Source of the DNA: a virus
Length of the DNA stretch: 21,576 bases
IMG/VR virus record: IMGVR_UViG_3300025652_000660
Location: 1-21,576 of that record
Reading direction: 5' to 3' (one strand)
A model generated the notes under the pieces. That model saw nothing but the letters and a program-made list of their open reading frames with translations. It made no database searches and was not told the DNA's origin. How positions within the stretch are numbered: the stretch's first letter is position 1; each line of letters opens with the position of its first letter. Positions 6,356 to 13,377 of this stretch are shown piece after piece. Position numbers and translations under genes: made by a program.

Positions 6356-7014
6356 TTATTTATTCTACTATCTATCACAACCTTTGTGAATCTAAAAAAT
6401 ATCGTATTGTTGAATATGTTCCGGGATCTGGTCTTCACAAGCACCACATAGTTCCAAAACATATGGGCGGAGAAGACGAACCATTCAACTTTACATATCT
6501 TACAGTTAGAGAACATATTATAGCACATTTTTTGTTGTGGAAAATATACAAAGAACCAAACGACCTTCGAGCAATGAATATGCTTGGCGCTAATCTAACT
6601 GTTACCCAAAGAAGAGTGGTTGGAATTTGGTGTAGAGATAATGGCATTGGATTTCATGGTGCTACTCCAGAACAACGAAGAGAGTGGAGTTTGCGAGGGA
6701 TTGAATCTCAAAAAGAAAGTGGTTCAAAAAACTCATTTTATTGGTGGTCCACAGAAAAAGGTAGAAAAGAAAGAGCAAGTATAGGTGGTAAAGCATCGCA
6801 ACAATCTGGTAATGCGTTCAATCTTCAATCTCTTTCCAAAGAAGATACGATAAAAAATGCCAAAAAGGGTGGAAAACTGTCTGCCAAGAAGCCAGCAACT
6901 AATGGCACCATAACAAAGAAGTTCCATACTGATGAAGATAGAAATGCGTTTCTTTCAACAAATCCTGATTGGAGAATAGGACAACATTGGACAAACGGAA
7001 TGGAAAAATGTTAA
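6349..7014 (+). CDS. HNH homing-type endonuclease, antisense within the fractured gp41 gene
   Basis: This is a 221-residue protein. HKHHIVPKHMGGEDEPFNF then TYLTVREHIIAHF (about residues 30-62) is an HNH nuclease core of the phage type: HH, then Asn, then His. The C-terminal part has Gly/Lys-rich repeats (IGGKASQQSGNAF; AKKGGKLSAKK) and KKFHTDEDRNAF...NPDWRIGQ, resembling NUMOD-type DNA-binding modules. It is the only plus-strand gene in the window. It lies exactly between the two intein halves and stops eight bases from the N-part stop. GGAG lies about nine bases before the ATG. Known split-intein fractured genes often carry a free-standing endonuclease in this position; cutting of intein-less gp41 alleles is the likely role. 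Confidence 0.85.
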   Translation: MSIIYSTIYHNLCESKKYRIVEYVPGSGLHKHHIVPKHMGGEDEPFNFTYLTVREHIIAHFLLWKIYKEPNDLRAMNMLGANLTVTQRRVVGIWCRDNGIGFHGATPEQRREWSLRGIESQKESGSKNSFYWWSTEKGRKERASIGGKASQQSGNAFNLQSLSKEDTIKNAKKGGKLSAKKPATNGTITKKFHTDEDRNAFLSTNPDWRIGQHWTNGMEKC

Positions 7015-7022
7015 TATTGAGA

Positions 7023-7655
7023 TTATGTCTGCTTCTTTCGATACCTAATCTTTACCTTAGTTTCAGGATGAACACAACCGGCAAGAAGAACATTGAGTGT
7101 CTTGTTTGGCAAGCCGCCGTCTGTAATCTTATTAAAATATTCAAGATCAAACTCAACCTTATCTTCTTTCTGATTATAGAAGTCATATCGTTCTTCAGCA
7201 TTCTCAATAAAATCGTGGCCGATATGATCATCAAAAGAAACGCCAAGTGCTTCAGACAATATGGTAGGTATGCTACCCTTATCTTCAGATTTACTTTTAC
7301 CCTCGATGATATCAATCGAACTCATAATGGCATTGAAGACCGCTTTCTCTTGACAGAACTCTTCAGTATTATTTACAAGCCAAGCCGAATCTTTTTTCTC
7401 AAAAGTAAGTTCATCAATATATTCAACAAGGCTAGAGAATGTTTGTTCAGGAATGCCCTCTTGTTTGTTGAGTTCAATGAGCAAAGTCTCTTTCGTCGGC
7501 AAACCATTATATTTGCCAACAAACTTGTCAATCTCTTGGAACAGAATCTTTTCAGTTTGATCTTGAAAATAGTCACCTTTCAGAAATGGTAATACTCTTC
7601 GAGCATATTCTTCATCATAGATTAGGTTGCTTAGTATTGTCTGTTCCAGTCTCAT
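7023..7655 (-). CDS. 41: gp41 replicative helicase N-part, fused to a very short N-intein
   Basis: This is a 210-residue product. Residues 1-193 match the N-terminal domain and the start of the RecA-like domain of gp41/DnaB helicases (MRLEQTILSNLIYDEEYARR; LPNKTLNVLLAG). The gene then reads CVHPETKVKIRYRKKQT and stops. This begins with the nucleophilic Cys of an intein after Gly193, in the middle of the Walker A loop. The start at 7655 has AGAGGA upstream and overlaps the upstream gene by about 40 bases. The fragment lacks most of the ATPase core, so it is useless alone. Protein trans-splicing with the product of 5022-6254 would restore LLAG-TGVGKS. It belongs to the uvsX transcript from 9195-9223. 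Confidence 0.9.
   Translation of the reverse strand: MRLEQTILSNLIYDEEYARRVLPFLKGDYFQDQTEKILFQEIDKFVGKYNGLPTKETLLIELNKQEGIPEQTFSSLVEYIDELTFEKKDSAWLVNNTEEFCQEKAVFNAIMSSIDIIEGKSKSEDKGSIPTILSEALGVSFDDHIGHDFIENAEERYDFYNQKEDKVEFDLEYFNKITDGGLPNKTLNVLLAGCVHPETKVKIRYRKKQT
7026..7076 (-). other. Split intein N-fragment (17 aa)
   Basis: The sequence CVHPETKVKIRYRKKQT runs from Cys (codon 7074-7076) to the stop. It contains only block A. Canonical split inteins have N-fragments of about 100 residues. Such tiny N-pieces are known only for the atypical class seen in phage metagenomes (AceL-TerL and VidaL types, recalled from the literature). Confidence 0.85.
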
Positions 7656-7938
7656 TCGATGTTGCTTCCTCTATGATTGATACTAAAATGTCGCCAAGAT
7701 GATTTTCAAATTCTTGATGGTCTTCTTGTGTGAGATTATCAACGTCTAACTCTTCAGGCGTGGATATTACATCATACTCAAATTTAAGTGTGGCATTTTC
7801 TTCGTCTTCTTCCAGAAATCGAACTGTGTGGTAGTTGTATATTATACCATCCCATTTCTGAGAAGTCAACTTAATTCGAGCAAGATTTTCTTCTTCGTAT
7901 TCATCGAAGAGAACTTCGTAATCATTCTGTATCGTCAT
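7615..7938 (-). CDS. Conserved hypothetical protein between uvsX and 41 (107 aa)
   Basis: It starts MTIQNDYEVLFDEYEEENLARI at 7938, with GAGG six bases upstream and a 17-base overlap with the end of uvsX. The protein is very acidic, especially at both ends (EEDEENAT; TQEDHQEFENHLGDIL), and probably beta-rich in the middle (WDGIIYNYHTVRFLE). Similar acidic ORFs occur next to uvsX in marine T4-like phages, from memory, with no known function. Position between recombinase and helicase genes suggests a replication or recombination accessory role, which is inference. Confidence 0.7.
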   Translation of the reverse strand: MTIQNDYEVLFDEYEEENLARIKLTSQKWDGIIYNYHTVRFLEEDEENATLKFEYDVISTPEELDVDNLTQEDHQEFENHLGDILVSIIEEATSNETGTDNTKQPNL

Positions 7939-8983
7939 CTTCAGCCTCACTTTCGCTCATAATCGGAGTTGTTGCCATGCTGTAAGTTGTATGAATGTAG
8001 TCTTGAAAGTCTGTCTTCTCGAACATCATCATCCAGAAATCTTTGTTATCGATGATTTCTTTTGCGCGAAGAAGTTTTTCAGACAATACTTCACCGGTTG
8101 CTGGATCAACGGCTTCGTACCAACCCATCTTCGGTTTGTTGATATATCCACCGCCTTCTGCTACATCAAGCAGACCAGACCATTTACTGATGCCACCTTC
8201 AAATGTGACCGTGATTGGAATCTTTGACTTCTCACGCACATGACGAGACTTCTCAATATTGATAACGAAGTGATAGCCTTTAATCTCTTTGCCATCTTTT
8301 TCCTGTTGGCGACCAACAATCCAGATAGCATCGGAACTGTAATACGCGCCTGTACCACCCGATACGATATCTTTCGGGTATAGACCAATCTCTTTATAAG
8401 TGTGATTGACAACAACCATTGGAATATCTTTGAGATTGAGATGTGGTGTAACGATACGAAACAGCGACTTCATCTGTTTTGCACGAGACATATCAGCGAC
8501 CGACTTTTCATTCAGTGCATCTTCAACTTCTTTCTTCGACGCAAGATTACCGACAGAATCAATGATGATACAAACATGGTCGCCCTTGTCAATCTCTTTC
8601 AACTGATTTGTAATGTCAAACTTGAGTTCTTCGATATCAGTGATTGGAGTATGAACAACCCGATCCATATCAATACCGAACGACTCAAAATATGCTTGCG
8701 GTGTACCAAACTCTGAATCATAGAATAAGATTACCGCATCATCGTATTTCTTCTGATAGGCTGCTGCCATCAAGAGAGCAAACGCTGACTTAAAGTGTTT
8801 CGATGGACCTGCAAGCATCAACATACCAGGTACAAGACCACCATCAACACGACCAGACAACGCAACATTAATCATAGGCACCGGAGTTGGAGCCATATCT
8901 TTTTTACCAAAAACTTTCGATTCAGTAATTACTGATGTAAGTTTAATCGTGGAGTTCTTCGTAAGTTTTTCAAGTACCGACAT
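7922..8983 (-). CDS. uvsX: UvsX RecA-like recombinase
   Basis: This is a 353-residue protein. Walker A is GPSKHFKS (59-66), the form typical of T4-like UvsX. The Walker B strand is VCIIIDSVGNL (about 137-147). VVVNHTYKEIGLYPKDIVSGGTG matches the loop region around the L2/Q-loop of the family. The C-terminus is acidic (SESEAEDDDTE), as in RecA and UvsX. It is somewhat shorter than T4 UvsX (about 390 residues). It forms filaments on ssDNA and catalyses strand exchange for recombination-dependent replication and repair. The start at 8983 lies two bases after a small membrane protein gene, with GAGGT upstream. Both are driven by the perfect promoter at 9195-9223. Confidence 0.95.
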   Translation of the reverse strand: MSVLEKLTKNSTIKLTSVITESKVFGKKDMAPTPVPMINVALSGRVDGGLVPGMLMLAGPSKHFKSAFALLMAAAYQKKYDDAVILFYDSEFGTPQAYFESFGIDMDRVVHTPITDIEELKFDITNQLKEIDKGDHVCIIIDSVGNLASKKEVEDALNEKSVADMSRAKQMKSLFRIVTPHLNLKDIPMVVVNHTYKEIGLYPKDIVSGGTGAYYSSDAIWIVGRQQEKDGKEIKGYHFVINIEKSRHVREKSKIPITVTFEGGISKWSGLLDVAEGGGYINKPKMGWYEAVDPATGEVLSEKLLRAKEIIDNKDFWMMMFEKTDFQDYIHTTYSMATTPIMSESEAEDDDTE

Positions 8984-8985
8984 AT

Positions 8986-9171
8986 CTACCTCATTAAAAA
9001 ACCAATAATAATATACAACACAATAATTAAAATGCCTAACGTTATTTTTTGATTGCTCTTAATCACTCGTTTTAGATAACTTATTAATAGTATAAGCATG
9101 TAAATTAAGAGTGGAATACATAATATCAAAAATAGACCAAAAGTAATTCCCATAAATGTTTGCCATTCCAT
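8986..9171 (-). CDS. Small membrane protein with two helices (61 aa)
   Basis: It encodes MEWQTFMGITFGLFLILCIP and onward. A long hydrophobic segment (about 7-33), a basic turn (YLKRVIKSNQK) and a second hydrophobic segment (about 43-59) give a helical hairpin in the inner membrane. AAGGGA lies eight bases before the ATG. It is the first gene after the strong promoter and is tightly linked to uvsX (two-base gap). No family is recognised. Confidence 0.7.
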   Translation of the reverse strand: MEWQTFMGITFGLFLILCIPLLIYMLILLISYLKRVIKSNQKITLGILIIVLYIIIGFLMR

Positions 9172-9194
9172 TTTATTCCCTTGTGATAGTTTCT

Positions 9195-9223
9195 ATTATA
9201 TGACGAATAGATTAAGATGTCAA
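9195..9223 (-). promoter_or_regulatory. Perfect sigma70 promoter TTGACA-17-TATAAT
   Basis: On the minus strand, TTGACA (9218-9223) and TATAAT (9195-9200) have a 17-base spacer. The -35 box overlaps the stop region of the upstream membrane protein gene. It drives the small membrane gene, uvsX and downstream genes. Confidence 0.88.
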
Positions 9224-10281
9224 TCTTTTTTTGTAGGACCGTATGTACCATTTTCGCGCAATGCTTTTTCGTTTTTAGTCTTACGAATTTCAGTAATCGA
9301 CCCATAGTCTGTGCTTGTATTTGCAACAGGTTTTTTCTTTCTCGGGCGGCCGCGCTTGCGCTTTGGCTTTGGCTCTTCTACAACTTCAGGTTCTTCTGGC
9401 ACAGAAAACTCCACAGTATTTGATGGATCTTCGTTTTCTATTTTGAACTCTGGTTGAGGCACGTCTGTTTCGACGGTGATCTCCGACCACTCTTTATCAA
9501 CTTCTTCGACGTTGACTGCGGTCCGAAGTGTTTTAGGTTTGTATAAACTGATATTTGCGGCTATCAAAAGGAGAACAGCCAGAGGATCAAACACAAAAAT
9601 AATAGCAATAATAACCCATCTGACTGCTGATTCGAGCATTTCTTCATTTGCTCGTTCAGCATAGATAAATTCTGCAATATATCGTATTGGTCCAACTTCT
9701 GCTTCATACTTCAGTTGCTCCTTCGATAGTTCTTGCCTTTCTTCTCGATATGATATAATTCGTCCATTCGCTTCTTCAATGATTCCGTTGAGTGACTCTC
9801 TTTCCACAGTTTGGCTTTCACGCACGGCGATTGCTCCCTGTGGTCCTCGAATGCGGTCGAACTCAATGAGCGTCTCGACACCTGCGTCCAACTGTGATAT
9901 GACCTTCGTCGCATCAGTCACTCTCCTTTGCTGTTGTTTGATTCTTGAATCTATTAATTCAATTTGAAGAGTATTATTTCCACCTACCAACGTCTGATCA
10001 ATATGAGCCTTCGACAAGAAGCCAAAGATTCCCATGGATGTAATGAACATCAATACAACAACAGACGCTGTAAGATATCCACGAAGCATCTTATGTGTGG
10101 TGTGCCAGTTCTGATACAACCAAGATGCTGTAACAAGTTTACCAACTTCAAGAACACCGCCCATAACAGCGATAGCAAATGCGGCTGAAGCAAAGATAGC
10201 CATCAGACCGACAATAGAATACCAAGCGGCAACGCCAGATATGGCAAGTGCGACTATGAGAGTAAGAATAGCCACGGGCAT
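9220..10281 (-). CDS. Membrane protein with coiled coil and AT-hook-like tail
   Basis: This is a 353-residue protein. Hydrophobic helices lie at about 4-45 (two, with GGVLEVGKLV after) and 71-91. A long, probably coiled-coil segment follows at about 105-205 (QLDAGVETLIEFDRIRG; REERQELSKEQLKYEAEV). Another hydrophobic region lies at about 217-245. The C-terminal tail is acidic/proline-rich and then KPKRKRGRPRKKKP (about residues 307-320), an RGRP AT-hook-like motif. The tail probably lies in the cytoplasm and could touch DNA; this is inference. GAGG lies upstream of the ATG at 10281, and the stop of the preceding gene is two bases away. Similar membrane proteins of unknown role occur in marine T4-like phages. 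Confidence 0.75.
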   Translation of the reverse strand: MPVAILTLIVALAISGVAAWYSIVGLMAIFASAAFAIAVMGGVLEVGKLVTASWLYQNWHTTHKMLRGYLTASVVVLMFITSMGIFGFLSKAHIDQTLVGGNNTLQIELIDSRIKQQQRRVTDATKVISQLDAGVETLIEFDRIRGPQGAIAVRESQTVERESLNGIIEEANGRIISYREERQELSKEQLKYEAEVGPIRYIAEFIYAERANEEMLESAVRWVIIAIIFVFDPLAVLLLIAANISLYKPKTLRTAVNVEEVDKEWSEITVETDVPQPEFKIENEDPSNTVEFSVPEEPEVVEEPKPKRKRGRPRKKKPVANTSTDYGSITEIRKTKNEKALRENGTYGPTKKD

Positions 10282-10282
10282 A

Positions 10283-10681
10283 TTAACCTCTTGTAATTTT
10301 TAAAACTTTATCAATTTGACCCTGCACTTGGTCTTTTCTGTTTGGCCAGTAAAGATATTCTTTGTCGGCAGTTTTTAGTAGATTGACAAGAAGAGGCATA
10401 ATAATCTGTTCAAGTTCTGCGACTTTACCAGAAACTTCATCTTGAGCCTGTGCAATAGCAAGTTGAACGTCATCGGATTCTTCGGCTTGACGGCGCTGAA
10501 GCAACAGATCAATCTTATCTTCGAGCGGAGCAAGAGAGTTCAACACAACACGATTCAAGTCATTCTCATCAATTGCAGGAGGAGTAACTTCTGCTTCTGC
10601 TTGATTGGCTTTAAACTCTGCTTCATCTACGGCACTAAAACCGAAGTCGATATTTGAATATTCGGCGGGTATATTACTCAT
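10283..10681 (-). CDS. Hypothetical protein with C-terminal WPNR motif (132 aa)
   Basis: The N-terminal half is acidic and low-complexity (EFKANQAEAEVTPPAIDEND). A probable coiled coil follows (SLAPLEDKIDLLLQRRQAEE to VAELEQIIMPLLVNLLK). The end is YLYWPNRKDQVQGQIDKVLKI. This WPNR ending is common in small proteins of marine T4-like phages, without known function (memory). The ATG overlaps the polymerase stop (ATGA), so it is translationally coupled to gp43 and followed by the membrane protein gene. Confidence 0.7.
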   Translation of the reverse strand: MSNIPAEYSNIDFGFSAVDEAEFKANQAEAEVTPPAIDENDLNRVVLNSLAPLEDKIDLLLQRRQAEESDDVQLAIAQAQDEVSGKVAELEQIIMPLLVNLLKTADKEYLYWPNRKDQVQGQIDKVLKITRG

Positions 10682-13191
10682 GTGAAAAAGTCCTCAATCG
10701 TGTTTGTCTTTTCAGAAGTCCAATCTATTGCAGTCAGAATATGGTTCATCGGCTCAAGATACGACTTGTCAAATTGTTTGTCATGATCAATAAAGTTTTC
10801 AAGATTGAGTTCAACCGGCAAGACATCCGGGAAAGCAAATACGTTCTCTTTGATGCGATTTGGTACTTTGAGATACGCAAACTTAATCTTGTCGCCACTC
10901 TTAATGAGCGGGTATTTCTTTTCTAGTTTATTATTTATGACAGTTTGATTATACAAAATCGAAGCACGAACATGTATTGGAGTGCCTTTCGCGTATCCGT
11001 TGAGACCCTTTTTATCAGTATATTTTTCGAGGTCAGATACGCCACGCGGAAACGCAACTTCTTCTGGTCGAAGAGCGCGAAATGCCACGCGGGCGTCTGC
11101 GATAAACTTCTGCACAGCGGTTTCATCTTCGTTGATGATAATCTCCAGTGTTTTCTCAATCAGAGTACGGCAGACTTGCGGAGTTGATGAACGAACAGAT
11201 TCGATACCAGTAATCTTCATCTTTGGTTTTGCATACTGAACGCCTTCACTGTTCAATACGTTAGCAATGTAGCGTTTCTTGCCAGTGATAATCATCTTAC
11301 TCGCAATGACTTCGCGCTTCATCACCATTCGTTGTTCACGAGCGCCGACAGCATTCATAAGTTTAGCATAACAATCTTCAAGCAGAGGTTCAATCTTTTG
11401 CTCCGCTACTTTATCTATGAAAAAACAAATACTCTCATCATTGCCTTGAGGCACTTCGTTCACGAGATCACCAAGGTTCACATAGATGCTGTCGGTATCA
11501 CTGGCGAGAACATAATCTTTTTTTGTTTTCAAAATATTTTGAAGATACGCATTCACATTATTTGCAGCCCAGCGAACAGCAAACTGACCAGAGATGGTAA
11601 TTGCTTCTGCCATGCGAATATCATAATAGCGAAAGTATGTATTGCTGAGGGCACCATAAAGTGAGTTCATCAAAATTTTTATCGCCATCTGCTGGTTATC
11701 GCATTGACTGATAATCTTTTCAAGTTCGAACCGCTTGAACTTTTCTTTCTTGTCCAGGTCTTCGAGTTCTTGCTTTGTGTCGAGCATCTTCTTTTTGATG
11801 TCTGACCGTTCTGCATAGAGTTTATCAATGATACTCGGGAACACGCCCTTCTTCTTTGTAGAGAAGAGTTGACCAGTTGCTGCTACGCAAGTGTTTTGAG
11901 GTATGTCGAACTTTTCTTCTGACAAAAGAGCATCAACACTCACGCCAGGAAAGACAGCATCTTCAATCGTTTCTGGGCTCATGTTCCATTGCATAATGAT
12001 ATGCGGATAAAGAGAGTTAAGGTCGAAAGAACAAACCCAATCGTGCATACCCGTAATCGGCTCTTTCACATACGCACCTTCGATACGGCGGTCATTCAGT
12101 ACTGGCTTCTGTGGACTGAGTACAATGTTTTGCTTCTGAAGAATATTGTAGATAAACGTATCCCATATCTTCGTAGTGCCAAATGGAGTTTCGTAGTTGA
12201 CATTCGCTTTGTGGGCCAACGTCATACAGAGAGAAATAAGACCAAGTTTGTCATCGAGCCGTTCGACCAACTGAACATCTTTGATGTTGTAGTCGATGAA
12301 CTTCTGGTAATCTTTCGTATAAAGTTCGTTGAGAGATGCGAACTCAGAGTAGTCAATCTTCTTCTCGCCAAGGATCACATACGCAACATGATTGAGCGCA
12401 TATGACTCCATCGGAATATACATGAACTTTTTGAACAGGCGCATGTAATCGAGGTGTGACATGCCAGGAATATCAAACGAAACTTCGTCAGTAAACCGAT
12501 CAGTCTTTGCATTCGGCATCATGTGGTGTATAGACAATCGCTTGAGTTCTTCGTCACCAAAGAGACGGGCGATACGGTTGACCAAATACGGTAAGTCGAA
12601 CCCTTGGGAGTTCCAGCCACTAATGATGTCCGGATAGTTCATCTGCCAGTGAGCGAGAAATCGGTTCAGAAGAGAGTGTTCGTCTTTGCACTGGATGTAC
12701 TTCGTCTTCACATCTTGTATCATGCAGTTAGATTCATCATACTCACCGACACCCCACGTATAATAGATGTGGTCGATGTTGTTCTTGAGCGTAATCGCAG
12801 TGACGGGAAATGCAGCATCGTTCGGATGAGGAAAACCTTGGTCTGACTGAACCTCAATATCGATAAACGAAACATTTAATGTGTCACGATCAAACTCGCA
12901 AGTGTTAGGAAATTGATCATTGATATACTGAGCAACATAATCAGTATAACCATAGACAGTGAAGTTTGATGCGGTGTGAGTTTCGATAAACTCTTTGCAT
13001 TCACGCATCGTACCAGGCTCAATCGCATCTACACTGATACCATCGAGCGTCTTGTACTTCGTTGTATTATTTGTTTTGAGAAATAAAGTTGGGTGAAACT
13101 TTATGGACTCTTTAACCCGTCGACCATTCTCATAGCCGATATACAGGATATTGTTGCCGTAGCGAGATACATTTGTATAGAATTTTGTCAT
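10678..13191 (-). CDS. 43: gp43 family B DNA polymerase
   Basis: This is an 837-residue protein (T4 gp43 is 898). The 3'-5' exonuclease motifs are FIDIEVQ (Exo I, D111/E113), GWNSQGFDLPY (Exo II, about 192) and YNIKD (Exo III, 301-305). The polymerase motifs are DLNSLYPHIIMQ (A, D390), KILMNSLYGALSN (B, about 505-517) and SDTDSIY (C, 564-570). The set is intact, so it should polymerise and proofread. The C-terminus (IEDFFT) is short and probably binds the gp45 clamp. No intein is present. The ATG at 13191 aligns with the T4 start (MKEFYIS against MTKFYTN), yet no Shine-Dalgarno is visible and the promoter -10 ends only seven bases upstream. Confidence 0.97.
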   Translation of the reverse strand: MTKFYTNVSRYGNNILYIGYENGRRVKESIKFHPTLFLKTNNTTKYKTLDGISVDAIEPGTMRECKEFIETHTASNFTVYGYTDYVAQYINDQFPNTCEFDRDTLNVSFIDIEVQSDQGFPHPNDAAFPVTAITLKNNIDHIYYTWGVGEYDESNCMIQDVKTKYIQCKDEHSLLNRFLAHWQMNYPDIISGWNSQGFDLPYLVNRIARLFGDEELKRLSIHHMMPNAKTDRFTDEVSFDIPGMSHLDYMRLFKKFMYIPMESYALNHVAYVILGEKKIDYSEFASLNELYTKDYQKFIDYNIKDVQLVERLDDKLGLISLCMTLAHKANVNYETPFGTTKIWDTFIYNILQKQNIVLSPQKPVLNDRRIEGAYVKEPITGMHDWVCSFDLNSLYPHIIMQWNMSPETIEDAVFPGVSVDALLSEEKFDIPQNTCVAATGQLFSTKKKGVFPSIIDKLYAERSDIKKKMLDTKQELEDLDKKEKFKRFELEKIISQCDNQQMAIKILMNSLYGALSNTYFRYYDIRMAEAITISGQFAVRWAANNVNAYLQNILKTKKDYVLASDTDSIYVNLGDLVNEVPQGNDESICFFIDKVAEQKIEPLLEDCYAKLMNAVGAREQRMVMKREVIASKMIITGKKRYIANVLNSEGVQYAKPKMKITGIESVRSSTPQVCRTLIEKTLEIIINEDETAVQKFIADARVAFRALRPEEVAFPRGVSDLEKYTDKKGLNGYAKGTPIHVRASILYNQTVINNKLEKKYPLIKSGDKIKFAYLKVPNRIKENVFAFPDVLPVELNLENFIDHDKQFDKSYLEPMNHILTAIDWTSEKTNTIEDFFT

Positions 13192-13197
13192 GTAGAT

Positions 13198-13226
13198 ATA
13201 TTACTACTTTCATAACCAAATGTCAA
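13198..13226 (-). promoter_or_regulatory. Sigma70 promoter TTGACA-17-TAATAT for gp43
   Basis: TTGACA (13221-13226) and TAATAT (13198-13203) have a 17-base spacer on the minus strand. Transcription would start at or next to the gp43 ATG (13191), predicting a leaderless or nearly leaderless mRNA. Its -35 region is repeated at 14596-14616. Confidence 0.7.
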
Positions 13227-13232
13227 GAGAAA
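13212..13232. repeat. Direct repeat, left copy (21 bp)
   Basis: A 21-base segment ending CAAATGTCAAGAGAAA recurs at 14596-14616 with one mismatch. The two copies bracket hairpins A and B, the DEDD gene and hairpin C. Each contains the -35 box of a promoter, so they may be promoter modules or the scar of the insertion. Confidence 0.6.
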
Positions 13233-13301
13233 CTATCGGAATAAGTTAGGATTAAAATTCCAATCAAATTGGAGTTACACGTAAAATTTATTCCGATAGT
13301 T
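13231..13301. repeat. Hairpin repeat copy A
   Basis: The outer arms are perfect: AACTATCGGAATA (13231-13243) with TATTCCGATAGTT (13289-13301). Inside lie AGTTAG, variable GATT, then an apical stem AATTCCAAT/loop CAA/ATTGGAGTT, then AC, variable ACGT, AA and AATT. The fold on the plus strand has a symmetric 8x8 internal loop (AG-GATT-AA against AC-ACGT-AA). It lies between the DEDD gene and the gp43 promoter. Confidence 0.8.
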
Positions 13302-13306
13302 ATAAT

Positions 13307-13377
13307 GGTAAATCAAGGAGTTAGGAAGAAAATTCCAATCAAATTGGAGTTACTAAAAAAATTCCTTGACTATTTTA
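13307..13377. repeat. Hairpin repeat copy B
   Basis: It has the same core as copies A and C: AGTTAG, variable GAAG, apical AATTCCAAT/CAA/ATTGGAGTT, variable TAAA, AATT. The outer stem is TCAAGG with CCTTGA (six pairs, then an imperfect extension). Its right arm contains the stop codon of the DEDD gene, which may explain the weaker stem. Confidence 0.75.

Noticed and set aside
6349-7014. HNH gene as an in-frame endonuclease domain of one continuous intein
   Set aside because: It lies on the opposite strand, and both intein parts have their own stop or start, so the gene is truly split.
6969-7592. Plus-strand ORF of 207 codons opposite gp41 N-part
   Set aside because: It overlaps a recognised helicase gene on the other strand and has no family features.
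10678-13191. Intein or intron inside gp43
   Set aside because: All exonuclease and polymerase motifs are contiguous with normal spacing.
13231-13377. Hairpins A and B as ordinary rho-independent terminators
   Set aside because: The stems contain a large symmetric internal loop and no T tract follows, and the conserved core is far longer than a terminator needs.
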